Assembly (NCBI GenBank): GCA_938004815.1
Contig: CALKVR010000815.1
Span: forward strand, 1 to 5,818
Direction: 5' to 3'
DNA length: 5,818 nt
DNA from: an uncultured Polyangiaceae bacterium
GTDB taxonomy: Bacteria > Myxococcota_A > Polyangia > Polyangiales > Polyangiaceae
In this document: in pieces, positions 1-5,818 of the stretch
Position numbering within the stretch: position 1 is the first letter of the stretch
Layout of the letters: every line of letters begins with the position of its first letter
Notes under the pieces: model-generated
What the model was told of the DNA's origin: nothing
Databases searched by the model: none
What the model saw: only the letters and a program-made list of their open reading frames with translations
Position numbers and translations under genes: made by a program

Positions 1-777
1 GGGTTGATGAACGTCCAGTACGCGGTGAAGGGCGATCGGGTCTTCGTGATCGAGGTCAACCCGCGCGCGAGCCGGACGGTGCCGTTCGTGTCCAAGGCGA
101 CGGGCCGCCCGCTCGCCAAGATCGCGCTCCGCGCCATGCTCGGGCGCTCCCTCGCCGAGCTCGGCGTCGCCGACGCGGCCCGCCCCGCCCACATGTCGGT
201 CAAAGAGTCGGTGTTTCCGTTCGCCAAGTTCCCGGGCGTCGACACGCAGCTCGGGCCCGAGATGCGCTCCACCGGTGAGGTGATGGGCATCGCCACCACG
301 CTCGCCGAGGCCTTCGGCAAGGCGCAGATCGCGGCCGGTGTCCGCCTCCCGCGCAGCGGCAACGTGTTCATCTCGGTCAAGGACAGCGACAAGCCTGGCG
401 CCTGCGAGGTCGCGCGGCGGTTCGTCCAGATGGGCTGGGGCATCGTCGCGACCGGCGGCACGGCCGACGCGTTCGCCAAACAGGGCATCCAGGCGACCCG
501 TGTGAAAAAGGTGCGCGAAGGCTCGCCGCACATCGTCGACATGGTGCACGAGGGCAGGATCGCGCTCGTCGTGAACACCACCATCGGCGTCAAATCGATC
601 CGCGACAGCTACTCGATCCGCCGGCAGACGCTGCTGTCGAACGTCCCGATCTGCACCACGATCGCGGGCGCGCTCGCCTACGCCGACGCCATCCAGGCCG
701 AGGTGGGGGTGGAGCCCACGGTGCGGAGTCTGCAGGAGTGGAACAGGGGAAACACGCAACAGGCGACAGGCGATTGA
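1..777 (+). CDS. carB: Carbamoyl-phosphate synthase large subunit, C-terminal part (5' end outside window)
   Basis: This is the last 258 residues of CarB, the cytoplasmic subunit that makes carbamoyl phosphate from bicarbonate, ammonia (delivered by CarA) and two ATP, for pyrimidine and arginine synthesis. The frame is open from base 1, so the TTG at 4 is an internal codon and not a start. Residues 1 to about 113 finish the second ATP-grasp domain. Q6, E18 and N20 (in VIEVNPRASRTVPFVSKATG) align with the E. coli metal-binding residues Q829, E841 and N843, a constant offset of 823. Residues about 114-258 are the MGS-like allosteric domain: T151 and T154 (ATGGTA), K170 (VKKV) and N192/T194 (VNTT) match E. 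coli effector-site residues 974, 977, 993, 1015 and 1017. The product runs about 8 residues past the E. coli end, with a polar tail finishing in QQATGD. There is no sign of damage. The next gene lies 117 bp downstream, so co-transcription is uncertain. Confidence 0.97.
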   Translation, partial: GLMNVQYAVKGDRVFVIEVNPRASRTVPFVSKATGRPLAKIALRAMLGRSLAELGVADAARPAHMSVKESVFPFAKFPGVDTQLGPEMRSTGEVMGIATTLAEAFGKAQIAAGVRLPRSGNVFISVKDSDKPGACEVARRFVQMGWGIVATGGTADAFAKQGIQATRVKKVREGSPHIVDMVHEGRIALVVNTTIGVKSIRDSYSIRRQTLLSNVPICTTIAGALAYADAIQAEVGVEPTVRSLQEWNRGNTQQATGD

Positions 778-894
778 CAACCAACAGGTCGGAGCGCGCT
801 GCCGCCCGACGCCTACGAAATCGCCGCAGTTCAGAGTTGATCAGGATTCGGGCGGGGGTCTTGCCCTTCGCAATAAAAGACCGCACAACGGGGC

Positions 895-1368
895 ATGCGG
901 TACGTCGCTCCGCTCGTGCTGGGCGCTCTCGGCTGCGATGACGGGACGGTGGTGGTGCGTTGCTCGGACGACGCGCCGGTCGACGAGTACGGCCTCTATG
1001 CGTGTGGCGAAGCCAAGGTGCGGCGAGAGCCGGTCACCTGCGATCGCGGCATGTGCGAGACCGACGCCGACTGCGAGGCGGGCTGGGTCTGTTACTGCGG
1101 GCCGCTCGGGGCCAACCACGAGCCCAACGAGGGCATCTGCGCGCAGGCCGAGTGCGCCACCAGCGCCGACTGCGGCGCGGGGAGCGAGTGCATCGTGCTC
1201 GAAGACCGCCCCGACTGCGCGAACGCCTTCGTGGGCGTGCGCTTTTTCTGCACCACCGACGTCGACGCTTGCGCGTCGGTCGAGAGCTGCGGCGACGGGC
1301 GCGGCTGCTACGCCGGCGAGGGCGAGGGGCTCGCCTGCGACGACGCCCCCGTGTGCGACGAAGGTTGA
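895..1368 (+). CDS. Small cysteine-rich predicted lipoprotein, function unknown
   Basis: I do not recognise a named family. The 157-residue product has a short N-terminus (Arg2, then a hydrophobic run ending G-A-L-G-C14) that resembles a lipoprotein signal with a weak lipobox, so C14 may be lipidated and the protein anchored outside the cytoplasm. There are 19 cysteines. Without C14 the remaining 18 are an even number, which fits full disulfide pairing in an oxidising compartment. A spacing C-x4-C-x5-C-x5-C occurs twice (C49, C54, C60, C66 and C82, C87, C93, C99), each around a [T/S]-x-ADC core, with a shorter C-x5-C-x5-C set at C126, C132 and C138. The chain is acidic. ATG 895 is the first start after an in-frame TAA at 874-876. 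The ribosome site is weak: GGGG ends only one base before the ATG. Strong third-position GC bias supports real coding. The gene converges with the large gene at 1395. The signal peptide is unusually short, so the lipoprotein call is an inference. Confidence 0.72.
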   Translation: MRYVAPLVLGALGCDDGTVVVRCSDDAPVDEYGLYACGEAKVRREPVTCDRGMCETDADCEAGWVCYCGPLGANHEPNEGICAQAECATSADCGAGSECIVLEDRPDCANAFVGVRFFCTTDVDACASVESCGDGRGCYAGEGEGLACDDAPVCDEG

Positions 1369-1395
1369 GCCTGGATTTCAGGCCGAGCCCGGCCT
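1369..1395. terminator. Possible bidirectional hairpin between convergent genes
   Basis: The gap between the stop of the cysteine-rich gene (1366-1368) and the stop of the large minus-strand gene (1395-1397) can form two alternative GC-rich hairpins that share bases. One pairs GCCTG (1369-1373) with CAGGC (1379-1383) around a 5-nt loop. The other pairs AGGCC (1380-1384) with GGCCT (1391-1395) around a 6-nt loop. Neither is followed by a T tract on either strand, so this is not a classical intrinsic terminator. The position between converging genes is the main argument. Confidence 0.3.
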
Positions 1396-4300
1396 CAGGG
1401 CCCGATGACGAGGCGCTGCGACAGCGCGTCGTCGGCCTTCTGGCAGAAGTCGCGGAACGCGGCGTACTCGCTGGGCGCGATGCGGCTCTTCGTGATCGCG
1501 AGCTTGCTCTTCACGACGACCTTGCTGCCCTCGTTCGACACCTCGAGCTCGACGAAGCCGACCGGCGTCGTGAGCTTGATCGGCGCGGGCATGCGCCTGA
1601 CCTTCATGCCCGGCGGTAGCTTGATGACGCGCTCCTCGTCCGACGTCGTGAGCGCGCCGACGACGACGTCGGTCTGGCGCGACGAGAGCGAGCCCACCGT
1701 GCGCGCCAGATCGAGAGACGCGGCGACGGGCAAGCTGAGCGCGTCGCCCTCACGCCGCGCCGCCGCCACCGCACGGCCTTTGACCGTGATCCGGAACGGC
1801 CGCTCGATGTCGTCGGCGTCTTTCACGGTGACGCCGTCTTTCGGGATCTCGACGGTGCCGAAGAACGTGGTGAGGTCACGCACCGCCCGATCGACCCGCA
1901 CGCTCGCGGCGTGGTAGCGCGACCGCCAAGCCGGAGCGTTCACCCCAGTCACGGTGGTGTCGAAGCCGAACGTCGCCGTACCGTCGGTCGCGAGCACGAT
2001 CTCGATCTTGCGAAGGTGGGGCGACGCCGTGGCGGCGGGGTTCGGCAGGCGCACGAGCTTGCCCCCCGCATCCGACACGACGAGCGCCACCGCGTCGCGG
2101 TCCATCCCGGGCAGCTCGCTCGACCCCGAGCCTTCGGCGGTGCCGTCCAGGTAGAGGTCGAGCGAGGGGACGTAGGCGATGGCGTGATCGAACGCGGCCA
2201 GGCTGGGGGGCGCGCCTTTGGGCAGGTCGCCGCGCTGCTGCGTCCGCACGAGCACGAGATTCGCGGGGATGCCCAGCTCGCGCAGCAGGGTCACGATGAC
2301 CGTCGCCTTGTCTTTGCAGTCGCCCCAACCGCGCGCGAGCGTCAGCGCGCAACGCCGCGGCTTGATGCCCTCGATGCCGAGCTCGAGCGCCACGTACCGG
2401 AGCTCGGTCGCGAGCTTGTAGACGGCCTTGACCTTGGCCGCGTCGTCCTTGGCCTTGGCCGCGATCTCTTTGGCGCGACGCCGCACGTCGTCGTCGACGT
2501 CGAGCTGATCGCGAGCGAGGCCGTAGTACCACTTGGCGAGCTCGTCCCAGCTCTTGAAGGTCGAGAGGTGGACTTGCCCGAGGATCTCGCCGTCGGGAGG
2601 CATGTTCGGCTCGACCGACAGCCCGGGGACGTTCTCGGCGACGAACCGGTAGGTGCGGTCGGTCGCGCCGTCGGTCACCGACTGCTTCACGCCGGGCAGG
2701 TTGTGGACGAACGTCGTGAGCGGCCGCGACTTGGGCGCGACCACGACGAGCTCGCTCGAGAGGGTCGCCCCGCGCGCCTGCATGTACTCGATGTCGTAGA
2801 ACGCATCGGCGACCTCGTTGCGCGAAGCGACGTCGTCGATCCGGTAGCGGACCTCGACGACGTCGCCCGGCGACACGCGCGGGAACGTGACGGCGAACGC
2901 GCGCACGGACGTGTACATCGCCATGGCCGGGTTGTGGACGGCGCTCTCGCCGCTCTCGACCGCTTCGGCCACGGTGCCATCCGCGCGGAAGATGCGCGCC
3001 GCCCGCAGATCGATCGTCTGCTTCGAGCCTTCGTACTGGGTCAGGTACTGGCGCGCCTCGGCGGCGGCCTCGTCGGTCAGGGGTTGGTACGCCACCTGGT
3101 AGAACCGGCTCGCGAGCCCGTTCGGGTACACCGTCGTGACGGTCAGGCTGCGGAGGACGCGCGTCTTGTCGGTGCCCTTGGGGCGCTTGGCGAGCTCGAG
3201 CAGCTTCTCGCGGTCCCACGCGAGCGCCTCGTCTGCGCGGGGCTTGGGCGGGAGCAGGTGCTCGACGTAGGCGCGCACCGTCTTGTCCTGCGGGTAGAGC
3301 GCGAGCACGCGGCGGAGGTGCCGGAGCTGAAGCTCGCGGTCGCCCGCCTCACCGGCCAGATCGGCGAGGGCGCGGAGCGTGCCCTGGTCTTCGGGCGCGA
3401 TCTCGAGGGCGGCCTCGAGCATCCGCCGCGCCTTGACCGTGTCGCCGAGCGCGCGGTGGGCGCGCGCGGCCGCCGTCTGCGCGAACACGAGGTCGGGCTC
3501 GGTGCGGACGACGCGCGCGATCCATTTCTCGGCTGCCGATTTGTCGCGCCGCGCGACCGCGCGATCGAGCTGGCGCGCGGCGAAGGCGGCGTCGTCGCCC
3601 CGAAACGCGTACCACCGAGCGTCGATCTCGTCGGCCTCGACGTCGCGCCCGGCCGAGCGGAGCTGCGCGGCGTAGATGCGCAGGAGCGAGACCGACCGCG
3701 GCGAGCGCTCGACGGCCCGCTCGAGGACGCTGAGGGCCGTCTGGGGCAAGCCCGCCTGCACGAACAGCTCGGTCCGCCCGAGGGCGGCCACGACGTTCGC
3801 CGGATCCGTCGCGAGCGCCTTGTCGAAATAAGGAGCGGCGTCGCGCCAGTTGATCCCCGTCCGCGCCAGGCGCGCCTGCATCAAGAGGACGGCGGCCGCG
3901 CCCTCTTCGTCGCCTGGACGAACGGCGGCTTCGGCGCGATCGATGAAGACCCGCCCCTGGTTGCGATCTTCGGCGAGCTCGGCCGCCAAGAGGAGGCGCT
4001 GCCAGGTCGGCTCGAGCTCGGCAGCGCGGCTCGCGAGGTCGCGCGCCCGGTGCTCACCGCGGGGGTTTCCGCGCGTGAGCTTGAGGTAACGCGCGTAGGC
4101 CTCGAGATCGGCGGCTCGGCCCCCCTTGCCTGCGGTCACCCGCTCGAAAGTCTGGATCGGACCCTCGAGCTTGGAGGGCGCCGGCTTCTTCGGCGGCGCG
4201 GCGACGGCGGCGTCGAACAGCGCCGGCTCGGCGATGGCCTCGAGCGCGTCCGTCTTGCCGCCCTTGTCGTCGCCGATGCGGACCGCGAGCTTGGGCGAGA

Positions 4301-5075
4301 AGGCGTCGCTGCAGATCTTCACCGTCAGCCGGTTCGCACCGCCCTGAACGTCGACGAGCGCGGCGGAGCGATCGAAGTCGAAGCCGCGGTAGGCCGCGTC
4401 TTCGACGACGGGCTGGCCGTTCCACCACACCTTGAAGGCGCCCTCGGCACCCACCCACAGGCTGGCGCGGGCCACGCTCGGTTTGTCGGCCCGTTGGCGC
4501 ACGATCGTCGAGGCGTAGGCGCAGACCTCTTGCCGGGGTCTCAGCCAATCGCCGAGATCGAGCACGACGCTCTTGCGCTCGGGTATCACCGCGCGCCATC
4601 GAACCGGGCGCTCTTTGCCATCGAACGCGCGCCCGAAGACTATCGGGTCCGAGAGCTCGAGCTCGGGCTGGTAGGCCGTCCTGAAGCCGGTGCGGTTCTC
4701 GTCGTCGAAGGGGCCGATGAAGAGCCACTGATCGACGTACCCGAGCGCGCCCATTCGCGCCGCCGCCCCGTCGTAGTCGCCCCGGCGCGTGCGCGCCTCG
4801 GCCACGAGCACCTCGGCGTACACGCGCGCCGCCGGATCAGCCGCGCTGCGGCTCGCCGCCTCGAGCGCCGGCTCGATCGCGTCGGGGTCTACCGCATCCC
4901 ACATCGCCTGGATGGAGCGGAGGGCGGCGTGCGCCTCGGGGCCCCGGGCCCGCTCGAGCGCCGCCACGTGCCGGCCTAGCTCCCGGCCGGCCCCCTCGGC
5001 CCGAGCGGCCGGCGCGACGGCCAGGAGGCCGAGGCCGAGAGCGGTCGCGAAGGCAGTTCGGCTCGAAAAGCGCAT
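1395..5075 (-). CDS. Exported DUF3857 / transglutaminase-like protein with jelly-roll-like and TPR regions
   Basis: The product has 1226 residues. The start is ATG at 5075-5073 because it begins a textbook signal peptide: MRFSSR, a hydrophobic core (about 7-23), then A-R-A with expected cleavage between A26 and E27. The frame stays open further upstream, but that stretch overlaps mglB antisense and lacks signal-peptide character. About 112-265 (from WLFIGPFDDEN to AVRIGDD) looks like a carbohydrate-binding-type beta module, including a VWWNGQPV turn. A Pro/Lys linker follows near 285-300, then alpha-helical TPR-like repeats at about 305-620 (clearest near 409-450 and 530-600). About 640-815 fits DUF3857 and 840-985 a transglutaminase-like core with C920 (GWGDCKDKA), H964 (FDHAIAYV) and D977 (YLDGTA), an intact Cys-His-Asp triad. 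About 1010-1226 is a beta-rich tail as usual after this core. Family members may cross-link or cleave peptides, but the substrate is unknown. There is no C-terminal anchor, so it is probably periplasmic or secreted. The ribosome site is weak (GGCGAG just upstream). It is divergent from mglB. Confidence 0.93.
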   Translation of the reverse strand: MRFSSRTAFATALGLGLLAVAPAARAEGAGRELGRHVAALERARGPEAHAALRSIQAMWDAVDPDAIEPALEAASRSAADPAARVYAEVLVAEARTRRGDYDGAAARMGALGYVDQWLFIGPFDDENRTGFRTAYQPELELSDPIVFGRAFDGKERPVRWRAVIPERKSVVLDLGDWLRPRQEVCAYASTIVRQRADKPSVARASLWVGAEGAFKVWWNGQPVVEDAAYRGFDFDRSAALVDVQGGANRLTVKICSDAFSPKLAVRIGDDKGGKTDALEAIAEPALFDAAVAAPPKKPAPSKLEGPIQTFERVTAGKGGRAADLEAYARYLKLTRGNPRGEHRARDLASRAAELEPTWQRLLLAAELAEDRNQGRVFIDRAEAAVRPGDEEGAAAVLLMQARLARTGINWRDAAPYFDKALATDPANVVAALGRTELFVQAGLPQTALSVLERAVERSPRSVSLLRIYAAQLRSAGRDVEADEIDARWYAFRGDDAAFAARQLDRAVARRDKSAAEKWIARVVRTEPDLVFAQTAAARAHRALGDTVKARRMLEAALEIAPEDQGTLRALADLAGEAGDRELQLRHLRRVLALYPQDKTVRAYVEHLLPPKPRADEALAWDREKLLELAKRPKGTDKTRVLRSLTVTTVYPNGLASRFYQVAYQPLTDEAAAEARQYLTQYEGSKQTIDLRAARIFRADGTVAEAVESGESAVHNPAMAMYTSVRAFAVTFPRVSPGDVVEVRYRIDDVASRNEVADAFYDIEYMQARGATLSSELVVVAPKSRPLTTFVHNLPGVKQSVTDGATDRTYRFVAENVPGLSVEPNMPPDGEILGQVHLSTFKSWDELAKWYYGLARDQLDVDDDVRRRAKEIAAKAKDDAAKVKAVYKLATELRYVALELGIEGIKPRRCALTLARGWGDCKDKATVIVTLLRELGIPANLVLVRTQQRGDLPKGAPPSLAAFDHAIAYVPSLDLYLDGTAEGSGSSELPGMDRDAVALVVSDAGGKLVRLPNPAATASPHLRKIEIVLATDGTATFGFDTTVTGVNAPAWRSRYHAASVRVDRAVRDLTTFFGTVEIPKDGVTVKDADDIERPFRITVKGRAVAAARREGDALSLPVAASLDLARTVGSLSSRQTDVVVGALTTSDEERVIKLPPGMKVRRMPAPIKLTTPVGFVELEVSNEGSKVVVKSKLAITKSRIAPSEYAAFRDFCQKADDALSQRLVIGP

Positions 5076-5100
5076 TTGCTCGCCGAGGCTTTTACCGCAG

Positions 5101-5128
5101 TTGAAGTCTGCCTGGATCCTCGGATAGA
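5101..5128 (+). promoter_or_regulatory. Candidate sigma-70-type promoter for mglBA
   Basis: TTGAAG at 5101-5106 (4 of 6 matches to the -35 consensus) is followed after 16 bp by GATAGA at 5123-5128 (3 of 6 matches to the -10). It would start transcription near 5135 and give a leader of about 50 nt before mglB. Matches this weak occur by chance, and myxobacterial promoters often depart from the E. coli consensus. The support is mostly positional: it lies in the only intergenic space upstream of mglB. Confidence 0.3.
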
Positions 5129-5149
5129 ACCGACGAGCGGTTTTGTCGA
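5121..5149 (-). promoter_or_regulatory. Candidate sigma-70-type promoter for the exported transglutaminase-like gene
   Basis: Read on the minus strand, TCGACA (5149-5144, 5 of 6 matches to the -35) is followed after exactly 17 bp by TATCCG (5126-5121, 3 of 6 matches to the -10). The predicted start is near 5114, giving a leader of about 40 nt before the ATG at 5075. Its -10 box overlaps the -10 of the opposing mglBA candidate, so polymerase probably could not open both at once. Confidence 0.33.
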
Positions 5150-5177
5150 TGTGAGAGCGGCGAGCGAGAGCGCGCCC

Positions 5178-5182
5178 GGAGG
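5178..5182 (+). promoter_or_regulatory. Ribosome binding site of mglB (GGAGG)
   Basis: GGAGG lies 1 nt before ATG 5184 and 4 nt before ATG 5187. A 1-nt spacer is too short, so this site favours ATG 5187. The later in-frame ATGs at 5202 and 5208 are too distant for it. Confidence 0.65.
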
Positions 5183-5186
5183 CATG

Positions 5187-5669
5187 ATGGTCAATCCTCA
5201 GATGGTCATGTACGAGGAGGAGTTCAACCAGATTCAGACTGTGGTTGACCACCTCGTCAAGAGCGCGAACGCGAAGAGTGTTTTCATCGTCGACAAGAAC
5301 GGGCAGCTCATCGCGGCCAGCGGCGACGTCGAGCACCTCGACACGACGTCCCTCGCGTCTCTGACCGCCGGCAACATCGCCGCCACCGGCGGCATGGCGA
5401 AGCTCCTGAAAGAGAACGAGTTCGCCACCCAGTTCCACGAGGGCGAGCGCGCGAACGTCTACATCACGCTCGTCGGCAACCGCGTCATCCTGGTCGTCAT
5501 CTTCGACGCGAAATCCAGCCTCGGCCTCGTCCGCCTCCGCGTAAAAAAGGCGAGCGAAGAGCTGAACCACATCTTCGAGAACCTCTTGAAGAAGGTCGCC
5601 GAGCCGGGTGGCGACTCTCCGTTCGCGGAGATCACCGATGAGGACATCGACAACCTCTTCAACGACTAG
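5187..5669 (+). CDS. mglB: MglB, roadblock/LC7-family GAP of the polarity GTPase MglA
   Basis: This 160-residue roadblock/LC7 protein nearly matches the M. xanthus length (159, from memory). In M. xanthus, MglB homodimers bind MglA-GTP, stimulate its GTP hydrolysis and help restrict MglA to the leading pole for gliding and type IV pilus motility; both act in the cytoplasm. Recognisable blocks, in order, are VMYEEEF (7-13), VDKNGQLI (35-42), DTTSLASLTAGN (52-63), QFHEGE, VILVVIFD and SLGLVRLRVKKAS. A65 and G69 correspond to M. xanthus A64 and G68, which lie at the MglA contact surface. The acidic C-terminal segment SPFAEITDEDIDNLF, known to form a helix that contacts MglA, is conserved. ATG 5187 is preferred for its spacing from GGAGG. 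ATG 5184 would add one Met, and GTG 5151 is unlikely because homology begins near residue 6. mglA follows 12 bp downstream in the same operon. No truncation or missing key residue is seen. Confidence 0.97.
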   Translation: MVNPQMVMYEEEFNQIQTVVDHLVKSANAKSVFIVDKNGQLIAASGDVEHLDTTSLASLTAGNIAATGGMAKLLKENEFATQFHEGERANVYITLVGNRVILVVIFDAKSSLGLVRLRVKKASEELNHIFENLLKKVAEPGGDSPFAEITDEDIDNLFND

Positions 5670-5672
5670 GAG
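5668..5672 (+). promoter_or_regulatory. Ribosome binding site of mglA (AGGAG)
   Basis: AGGAG begins inside the mglB stop codon (TAG at 5667-5669) and sits 9 nt before ATG 5682. This placement suggests coupled translation of MglB and MglA. Confidence 0.7.
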
Positions 5673-5681
5673 CGCGCCCCG

Positions 5682-5818
5682 ATGAGCTTCATCAATTTGA
5701 TGGCGCGCGAGATCAACTGCAAGATCGTCTACTACGGTCCCGGCTTGTGCGGGAAAACGACGAACCTGCAGTACATCTACGAGCGAACCAACCCGGACGC
5801 GAAGGGCAAGATGATCTC
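5682..5818 (+). CDS. mglA: MglA, Ras-like polarity GTPase, N-terminal part (3' end outside window)
   Basis: The first 45 residues of MglA are present and the window ends within the gene. The sequence opens MSFINLMAREINCKIVYYGP and continues LCGKTTNLQYIYERT, nearly identical to M. xanthus MglA as I recall it; differences cluster at residues 6-8 and after about 34. The P-loop G19-P-G-L-C-G-K25-T26 binds nucleotide phosphates, with G21 at the position equivalent to Ras G12. MglA-GTP marks the leading cell pole and recruits motility machinery, and MglB just upstream switches it off. The switch regions and the catalytic Arg and Gln lie beyond the window and cannot be checked. The start is fixed by the AGGAG site and the MSFIN N-terminus. 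Confidence 0.96.
   Translation, partial: MSFINLMAREINCKIVYYGPGLCGKTTNLQYIYERTNPDAKGKMI

Noticed and set aside
774..779. Perfect TTGACA overlapping the carB stop codon, a possible -35 box for the cysteine-rich gene
   Set aside because: No -10-like hexamer occurs 15-19 bp downstream (that stretch is GC-rich), and it lies about 115 bp before the start codon.
849..866. Possible GGGC/GCCC hairpin after carB
   Set aside because: Only a 4-bp stem with a 9-nt loop and no T tract; too weak to call a terminator.
938..1619. Alternative plus-strand frames overlapping the cysteine-rich gene
   Set aside because: Arg/Ala/Pro-rich products with no motif. The frame at 895-1368 has the correct GC pattern and regular cysteine spacing.
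1876..3219. A 447-codon minus-strand frame inside the large gene
   Set aside because: Arg/Ala/Gly-rich frameshifted reading of the true gene; no domain seen.
1911..4979. A 1022-codon open frame on the plus strand, antisense to the large exported protein gene
   Set aside because: The opposite strand encodes a coherent protein with signal peptide, recognised domains and a catalytic triad. The antisense product is a low-complexity mix of Arg, Gly, Val, Glu and Leu with no recognisable motif, as expected when strong third-position GC bias removes stop codons in the opposing frame.
5114..5119. GGATCC palindrome in the divergent intergenic region as a possible operator
   Set aside because: A single 6-bp palindrome occurs often by chance and has no extended dyad symmetry around it.
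5076..5570. Upstream extension of the large minus-strand frame to 5570
   Set aside because: The frame is open but runs antisense through mglB, and the signal peptide beginning at 5075 marks the natural N-terminus.

Overview
The window is very GC-rich and GC-biased at third codon positions. It ends in a clear mglB-mglA pair (polarity GTPase MglA and its roadblock-family regulator MglB). Together with a cysteine-rich predicted lipoprotein of the type common in these bacteria, this points to a myxobacterium (Myxococcota), perhaps of the Polyangia. The phylum call rests mainly on how closely MglB and MglA match my memory of the Myxococcus xanthus proteins; the class is a guess.

Layout: (1) 1-777 (+) is the 3' end of carB, the carbamoyl-phosphate synthase large subunit, cut by the window start. 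(2) 778-894 is a 117-bp gap with no convincing signal. (3) 895-1368 (+) encodes a small cysteine-rich predicted lipoprotein. (4) 1369-1394 is a 26-bp gap between convergent genes that can form short GC-rich hairpins. (5) 1395-5075 (-) is the dominant gene, a 1226-residue exported protein with a signal peptide, a jelly-roll-like N-terminal module, a TPR region, and a DUF3857 plus transglutaminase-like core with an intact Cys-His-Asp triad. (6) 5076-5186 is a 111-bp divergent intergenic region with candidate promoters facing both ways whose -10 boxes overlap. (7) 5187-5669 (+) is mglB and 5682-5818 (+) is the start of mglA, cut by the window end, in a tight operon.

Working together: MglB and MglA form a well-known GTPase/GAP module that sets the leading cell pole for motility. 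carB is housekeeping (pyrimidine and arginine synthesis) and appears unrelated. The large exported transglutaminase-like protein and the cysteine-rich lipoprotein are both predicted to be outside the cytoplasm and have no assigned role. The only link between the large protein and mglBA visible here is the shared divergent promoter region. No RNA genes, mobile elements, CRISPR arrays or substantial repeats were seen. The long open frames antisense to the large gene look like GC-bias shadows.
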